A stretch of 23,227 nucleotides of DNA. It comes from Clostridia bacterium (GTDB taxonomy: Bacteria; Bacillota; Clostridia; Christensenellales; Aristaeellaceae). How positions within the stretch are numbered: the first letter of the stretch is position 1; every line of letters starts with the position of its first letter. Position numbers and translations under genes: made by a program. The stretch covers positions 1 through 23,227 of the forward strand of contig CAAGFE010000075.1 in NCBI GenBank assembly GCA_900769075.1, written 5' to 3'. Below the pieces are notes generated by a model. The model made no database searches and had not been told where the DNA came from. It was given only the letters and a program-made list of their open reading frames with translations. Shown here piece after piece: positions 20,210 through 23,227 of this stretch.

Positions 20210-21079
20210 ATGGCAAGCAAGGTCTATTTTTCCAGGACGATGACCCCTGAAAAGGTGCTGGAGATGTACAAGCTGCTGGACATTGAGCTGCCCGGCAGGG
20301 TGGCTGTGAAGCTGCACAGCGGCGAGAAGGGCAATCAGAATTTCCTCGGCCCGGACTTCTGGAAGCCGATGATTGAGCATGTCAAAGGCACCGTGGTGGA
20401 GTGCAATACGGCTTATGCCGGGGCGCGGGATGTGACTGAGCGCCATCAGCAGCTGATGCGCGACCACGGGTGGTCGGAGCATTTCGACGTGGACATCATG
20501 GACGGCGAAGGGCCCGATTTGCAGCTGCTGATCCCCGGCGGCAAGGTGATCCAGAAGAACTACGTCGGCAAAAACCTGGCCAAGTACGATTCCCTGCTGG
20601 TGCTCAGCCACTTCAAGGGCCATCCCATGGGCGGCTTCGGCGGCGCGCTCAAGCAGCTGTCCATCGGCATCGCTTCCAGCTACGGCAAGAAGCACATTCA
20701 CGGCGCAGGCGATGCCAGGCTGAGCTTCGGCGGCGACCACAACGGTTTCCTGGAAGCCATGGCCGACGCCGCTTCCTCCGTTGCCAAGCGCTTTGCCGGC
20801 AAAGCGGCGTACATCAGCGTGATGAAGAATCTCTCCGTGGACTGTGACTGCTGCGCGGAGGCGGAGGATCCCTGCATGGCGGACATCGGCATGCTGGCCA
20901 GCCTGGATCCCATCGCCATCGATCAGGCAGGGCTTGACCTCATTTACGCGCAGAAGGATGATCCCGGTCTGCCTCACATGCTCAAGCGGATTGAAAGCCG
21001 CAACGGCGTTCACACCATTGAAGCCGCAGCCAGGCTGAACTTCGGCAGCCGGGAATACGAACTCATCGAGATCGACTGA
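20210..21079 (+). CDS. DUF362 domain protein (putative iron-sulfur protein)
   Basis: The 289-aa product matches DUF362 proteins. It has a cysteine cluster near 212-222 (VDCDCCAEAEDPC), followed by DIGMLASLDPIAIDQAGLDLI, and the central LSHFKGHPMGGFGGALKQLSIG segment, all typical of the family. The cysteines suggest metal or Fe-S binding. No signal peptide is seen. Function of the family is not established. It is co-transcribed with the uridine-kinase-like gene and ends in a clear terminator; the pairing with a nucleoside kinase does not itself suggest a pathway. Confidence 0.88.
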   Translation: MASKVYFSRTMTPEKVLEMYKLLDIELPGRVAVKLHSGEKGNQNFLGPDFWKPMIEHVKGTVVECNTAYAGARDVTERHQQLMRDHGWSEHFDVDIMDGEGPDLQLLIPGGKVIQKNYVGKNLAKYDSLLVLSHFKGHPMGGFGGALKQLSIGIASSYGKKHIHGAGDARLSFGGDHNGFLEAMADAASSVAKRFAGKAAYISVMKNLSVDCDCCAEAEDPCMADIGMLASLDPIAIDQAGLDLIYAQKDDPGLPHMLKRIESRNGVHTIEAAARLNFGSREYELIEID

Positions 21080-21084
21080 TTTCA

Positions 21085-21113
21085 ACGGGGACCCACGCCG
21101 GGTCTCCGTTTTT
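21085..21113 (+). terminator. Rho-independent terminator after the DUF362 gene
   Basis: ACGGGGACCC (21085-21094) pairs with GGGTCTCCGT (21100-21109) with one G-U pair and a 5-nt loop, followed by a run of five T (21109-21113). It starts 6 nt after the stop codon. Confidence 0.88.
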
Positions 21114-21144
21114 CCGTCACAACTGTAACTTTTCGCCGCGCTGC

Positions 21145-21173
21145 TTGACCTGGCGCAATCAAAGCTCTATAAT
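21145..21173 (+). promoter_or_regulatory. Promoter of the secreted caspase gene
   Basis: TTGACC (21145-21150) and a consensus TATAAT (21168-21173) are separated by 17 bp. Transcription from about 21180 leaves a leader of about 100 nt. Confidence 0.8.
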
Positions 21174-21212
21174 AGATTGGAAAACCTGTGCAGCCGCACT
21201 TTTTTCCATCAG

Positions 21213-21264
21213 GGGTGTGTTGCTTCCCTTCGGGACTGCATCAGTGACCTTATGACACGCACCC
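21213..21264 (+). promoter_or_regulatory. Structured 5' leader of the caspase gene
   Basis: GGGTGTGT (21213-21220) can pair with ACGCACCC (21257-21264, one G-U), enclosing a second stem, TGC (21221-21223) with GCA (21238-21240) and TCCC (21225-21228) with GGGA (21232-21235). The structure ends about 10 nt before the AGGAG ribosome binding site. It matches no riboswitch that I recognise; a regulatory role is speculative. Confidence 0.3.
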
Positions 21265-21282
21265 AAGGAATAGGAGCCAAGT

Positions 21283-22983
21283 ATGAAGAAAACGCTGTGG
21301 ATTTTTCTCCTGATTGCCCTGCTCACCCTGACGCTGTCAGCCGCCGCGGAGGTTTCCCTGCCCAACGGGCTGACCGCCATTGACGACAGCGCCTTTGAGG
21401 GCGACAGCGCCCTCAAGGGGCGCGTCGTTCTCCCCTCATCCGTGCTGACGGTGGGCAGCCGCGCCTTTGCAGGAACGGGTTTGCACGCGCTGTCCCTGCC
21501 TGCCGGATGCCAGAGCGTGGCTGCCAGCGTGCTGGCGGATACCCGCGCCGCTTACCTGTACCTGAACGGCGCATCCACGGTCATCAGCGGCACCCCCCAG
21601 GATGTGGCGTTTGTGTTCGGGCCTGCCTTTGGCAGCGCGTCCAGCCTGAGCAACTTCTACGCGACGGAGACCCTGGTCACCCAGAGCGGCTTTTTCTACA
21701 GCGTGACGGAGGGAGATGCGGTTCCCCTCTGTGCGGTGGACGGCACTGCCATTTCCACCGAGCTGACGATTCCCAAGCTGGTGAACGGTCAGCCGGTTCG
21801 CTCTCTGGCGACGCTGAACATCACGGGCTGCACGAGCCTGTCCACCCTCTACATTCCCGGCTATCTGACCCCTCCGTCCTCGGTGGACGCGATGACCTAT
21901 GTGACCATGACCGCCACTGCGCCGGTTCCAACCGAAACCGAGGTGGACGTCGGCACCACCGTCACCTGGGCCACCAGCGTGGAGGGAGATTACGGGGACG
22001 TCACCTTTGAGTGGAACTTCAGCACGGACGGCGTTGTCAAAACCGTCATGACCGGGGAGCCGTCCGTGGATTTCACCCCGGACATCGCGGGCAGCTGCAC
22101 CGTCACTGTCACGGTGACGGATGAACTGGGCGATAAGGCTGAGGCTACCTCAAACGCGATCACCATCACCGGCACCGAAACGGTGTACCGCGCACTGCTG
22201 GTGGGCAACACCTATCCGGGTACGGCCCTTGCCCTCCCCGGCTGCGACAATGACGTGGCCGGCATGAAATCCATGCTCAGCCGGATGACCGCAACGCTCT
22301 ATCGCATCACGACCCGCAGCAACCTGTCCGCCAGCGAGATCGAATCTGCCATCCTCAACACCTTCTCTGCCGCCACAGCCAACGATGTCAGCCTGTTCTA
22401 CTTCTCCGGCCATGGCGCCAACGCGGTGGGAACCAGCTACCACGGTGCGCTCGTGGGAACGGGAACGACCTACCTGTCCGTTGCGAAGCTCAAAACCATT
22501 CTGGATCAGATTCCCGGCAAGAAGATCGTCATCATCGACAGCTGCCATTCCGGTCAGCTGATCGGCCGCAGTGCAGAAAGCACAGCCACGGTTTCCGCCT
22601 CCGAGCTGAACGCCTTCAACAGTCAGGTGATCACCGCGTTCTCGGCCCAGGCCAGGGGCGAAAATGACCTGGCCAACAGCGGGTACTACGTCATTACCGC
22701 CGCTCATTCCACCGAGGAAAGCGTCAACATGGGCTACGACGGGGATGGCGACGGCGTACTGGACAAACACTTCGGCCTGTTCACCTACATGCTCACGCAG
22801 GGCAGCGGCTGGAACATGGCCACCAACAAAACCCGCAGTCTCAGCGCCGACGCGGACGGCAACGGCGAAATCACCCTGCATGAAGCCTACTCCTACGCGC
22901 GCTATAAGGCGCTGCAGTCCAACCCCGGTCAAACCGCTCAGGTGTATCCGGCCAACAGCAGCATGGTCGTCTGGGCGAAATAA
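21283..22983 (+). CDS. Secreted caspase-like (C14) protease with LRR, Ig/PKD-like and EF-hand-like regions
   Basis: The 566-aa product starts with a signal peptide (KK then a hydrophobic core, likely cleaved after SAAA near 22). Residues ~24-75 contain BspA-type leucine-rich repeats (LTAIDDSAFEGDSAL, VGSRAFAGTGLHALSLP). Residues ~210-298 resemble an Ig/PKD-like beta domain (TFEWNFSTDG, CTVTVTVTDELG). From ~301 a caspase fold begins (YRALLVGNTYPG), with catalytic H377 (FSGHG) and C421 (DSCHSG). A canonical EF-hand loop, D523-x-D525-x-N527-G-E-I-x-x-x-E534, and an EF-like DGDGDGVLD (486-494) lie in the C-terminal part, suggesting calcium binding. AGGAG precedes the ATG by 6 nt. It has its own promoter. 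Substrate, activation and targets are unknown. The nearest fold classes are bacterial metacaspases/orthocaspases. Confidence 0.88.
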   Translation: MKKTLWIFLLIALLTLTLSAAAEVSLPNGLTAIDDSAFEGDSALKGRVVLPSSVLTVGSRAFAGTGLHALSLPAGCQSVAASVLADTRAAYLYLNGASTVISGTPQDVAFVFGPAFGSASSLSNFYATETLVTQSGFFYSVTEGDAVPLCAVDGTAISTELTIPKLVNGQPVRSLATLNITGCTSLSTLYIPGYLTPPSSVDAMTYVTMTATAPVPTETEVDVGTTVTWATSVEGDYGDVTFEWNFSTDGVVKTVMTGEPSVDFTPDIAGSCTVTVTVTDELGDKAEATSNAITITGTETVYRALLVGNTYPGTALALPGCDNDVAGMKSMLSRMTATLYRITTRSNLSASEIESAILNTFSAATANDVSLFYFSGHGANAVGTSYHGALVGTGTTYLSVAKLKTILDQIPGKKIVIIDSCHSGQLIGRSAESTATVSASELNAFNSQVITAFSAQARGENDLANSGYYVITAAHSTEESVNMGYDGDGDGVLDKHFGLFTYMLTQGSGWNMATNKTRSLSADADGNGEITLHEAYSYARYKALQSNPGQTAQVYPANSSMVVWAK

Positions 22984-22997
22984 ACAGCACTGCAAGA

Positions 22998-23026
22998 AAG
23001 GCTCCGGAAATACATTCCGAGGCCTT
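22998..23026 (+). terminator. Hairpin after the caspase gene
   Basis: Arms 22998-23009 and 23015-23026 pair over 12 positions with one G-U and one mismatch, loop 5 nt. The 3' arm ends in CCTT followed by CAGC, so no good U-tract follows. It occupies the same place relative to the right repeat as the terminator at 165-192 does to the left repeat, and is likewise followed by TTCAG-NN-CATCAACAA. Confidence 0.5.
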
Positions 23027-23048
23027 CAGCACATCAACAACCCCGGGA

Positions 23049-23188
23049 GGCGTCGGAGGGCCCGCAGGCCCTTCGACTTTAGATCGAAAATCGGCGAGCC
23101 CCTTCGGGGCGGTTAAACGGGGCAATGCCCCTGTGCTGCGATTTTCGTGCTTTTCCGCCAGGAAAAGCTTCCTTACACGAACGAAGGG
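23049..23188 (+). repeat. Structured 140-bp dispersed repeat, right copy
   Basis: This is the inverted partner of 1-140, differing only at 23079 and 23177. It follows the caspase gene in the sense direction, just as the left copy follows the URO-D-family gene. A 9-bp inverted repeat, GGCCCTTCG (23067-23075) and CGAAGGGCC (23182-23190), encloses the multi-hairpin core, which could be a closing helix of a folded RNA or terminal repeats of a mobile unit. The remaining 37 bases to the window end (23191-23227) hold no recognisable feature. Confidence 0.9.
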
Positions 23189-23227
23189 CCGGGTGAACGG
23201 CTTGCCGTGTGAGGGAGGCGCTTGCGC

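Noticed and set aside
19484..21085. 533-codon minus-strand open frame over the uridine-kinase-like and DUF362 genes
   Set aside because: Both plus-strand genes have clear family motifs and ribosome binding sites; the minus frame has neither.
21188..21205. GTGC-AGCC-GCAC followed by six T in the caspase leader as an attenuator
   Set aside because: The stem is only 4 bp, too weak for a convincing intrinsic terminator.
22664..23116. Open frame running through the right-hand repeat as a protein-coding gene
   Set aside because: It starts inside the caspase gene in another frame and its end is simply the translated repeat; the left repeat yields the same peptide in a second spurious frame.
1..23188. 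The inverted end repeats as termini of one 23-kb transposon
   Set aside because: No transposase, integrase or cargo-type gene is present, the genes between are largely housekeeping, and each repeat is tied to a gene 3' end. Two dispersed copies explain the data better.
1..23227. rRNA, tRNA, CRISPR array, prophage or replication origin
   Set aside because: No matching conserved sequence, regularly spaced repeats, phage genes or DnaA-box clusters were noticed by eye.

Overview
The window looks like the chromosome of a GC-rich, gram-positive-type anaerobe of the Bacillota (Clostridia sensu lato). The pointers are strong AGGAGG-type ribosome binding sites, SigA-type promoters with 17-18 bp spacers, a meso-diaminopimelate dehydrogenase, a VanZ-family protein, a corrinoid methyl-transfer system with a RACo-type activator, and secreted GH5 and GH18 proteins typical of gut or rumen carbohydrate users. 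The lineage is inference; no rRNA or tRNA is present. No transposase, phage gene, CRISPR array or plasmid function was seen.

Layout. (1) At both ends lie near-identical 140-bp copies of a structured repeat (1-140 and 23049-23188, 138/140 identical, inverted). Each sits just downstream of a gene and points away from it. (2) 203-6384 is a corrinoid-dependent methyl-transfer island. A URO-D-family methyltransferase diverges from an AraC regulator, followed by a corrinoid protein, an MtaA-like methyltransferase, an internal terminator, a DUF2284 cysteine-rich protein and a reductive activator of corrinoid proteins. (3) 12759-6468 on the minus strand is a tightly packed cluster, probably one operon: GNAT acetyltransferase, MazG-like protein, VanZ-like protein, left-handed beta-helix protein, deformylase-like protein, YaiI/YqxD-like protein, Tex and a secreted GH5 glycosidase. 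Several starts overlap the preceding stop. (4) 12856-14796 is a TetM-like translational GTPase read divergently from the GNAT gene, from promoters that overlap back to back. (5) 14878-19355 on the minus strand holds separately promoted genes: GH18 protein, M28 peptidase, ZIP transporter and diaminopimelate dehydrogenase. (6) 19568-21079 is a uridine-kinase-like gene followed by a DUF362 gene, ending in a clear terminator. (7) 21283-22983 encodes a secreted caspase-fold protein with a BspA-like leucine-rich N-terminus, an Ig/PKD-like middle and EF-hand-like calcium loops.

How the parts work together. In the island, a substrate-specific methyltransferase would load a methyl group on the corrinoid protein, the MtaA-like protein would pass it on, and the activator would rescue oxidised cobalamin. 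The AraC protein is the obvious sensor, and a 12-bp motif shared by two intergenic regions is a candidate operator. The substrate cannot be read from sequence.

The most unusual signals are the structured terminal repeats, two RBS-masking hairpins (before the M28 and GH18 genes), the overlapping back-to-back promoters near 12.8 kb, a deformylase-like protein lacking the usual motif I glutamine, and the secreted caspase.
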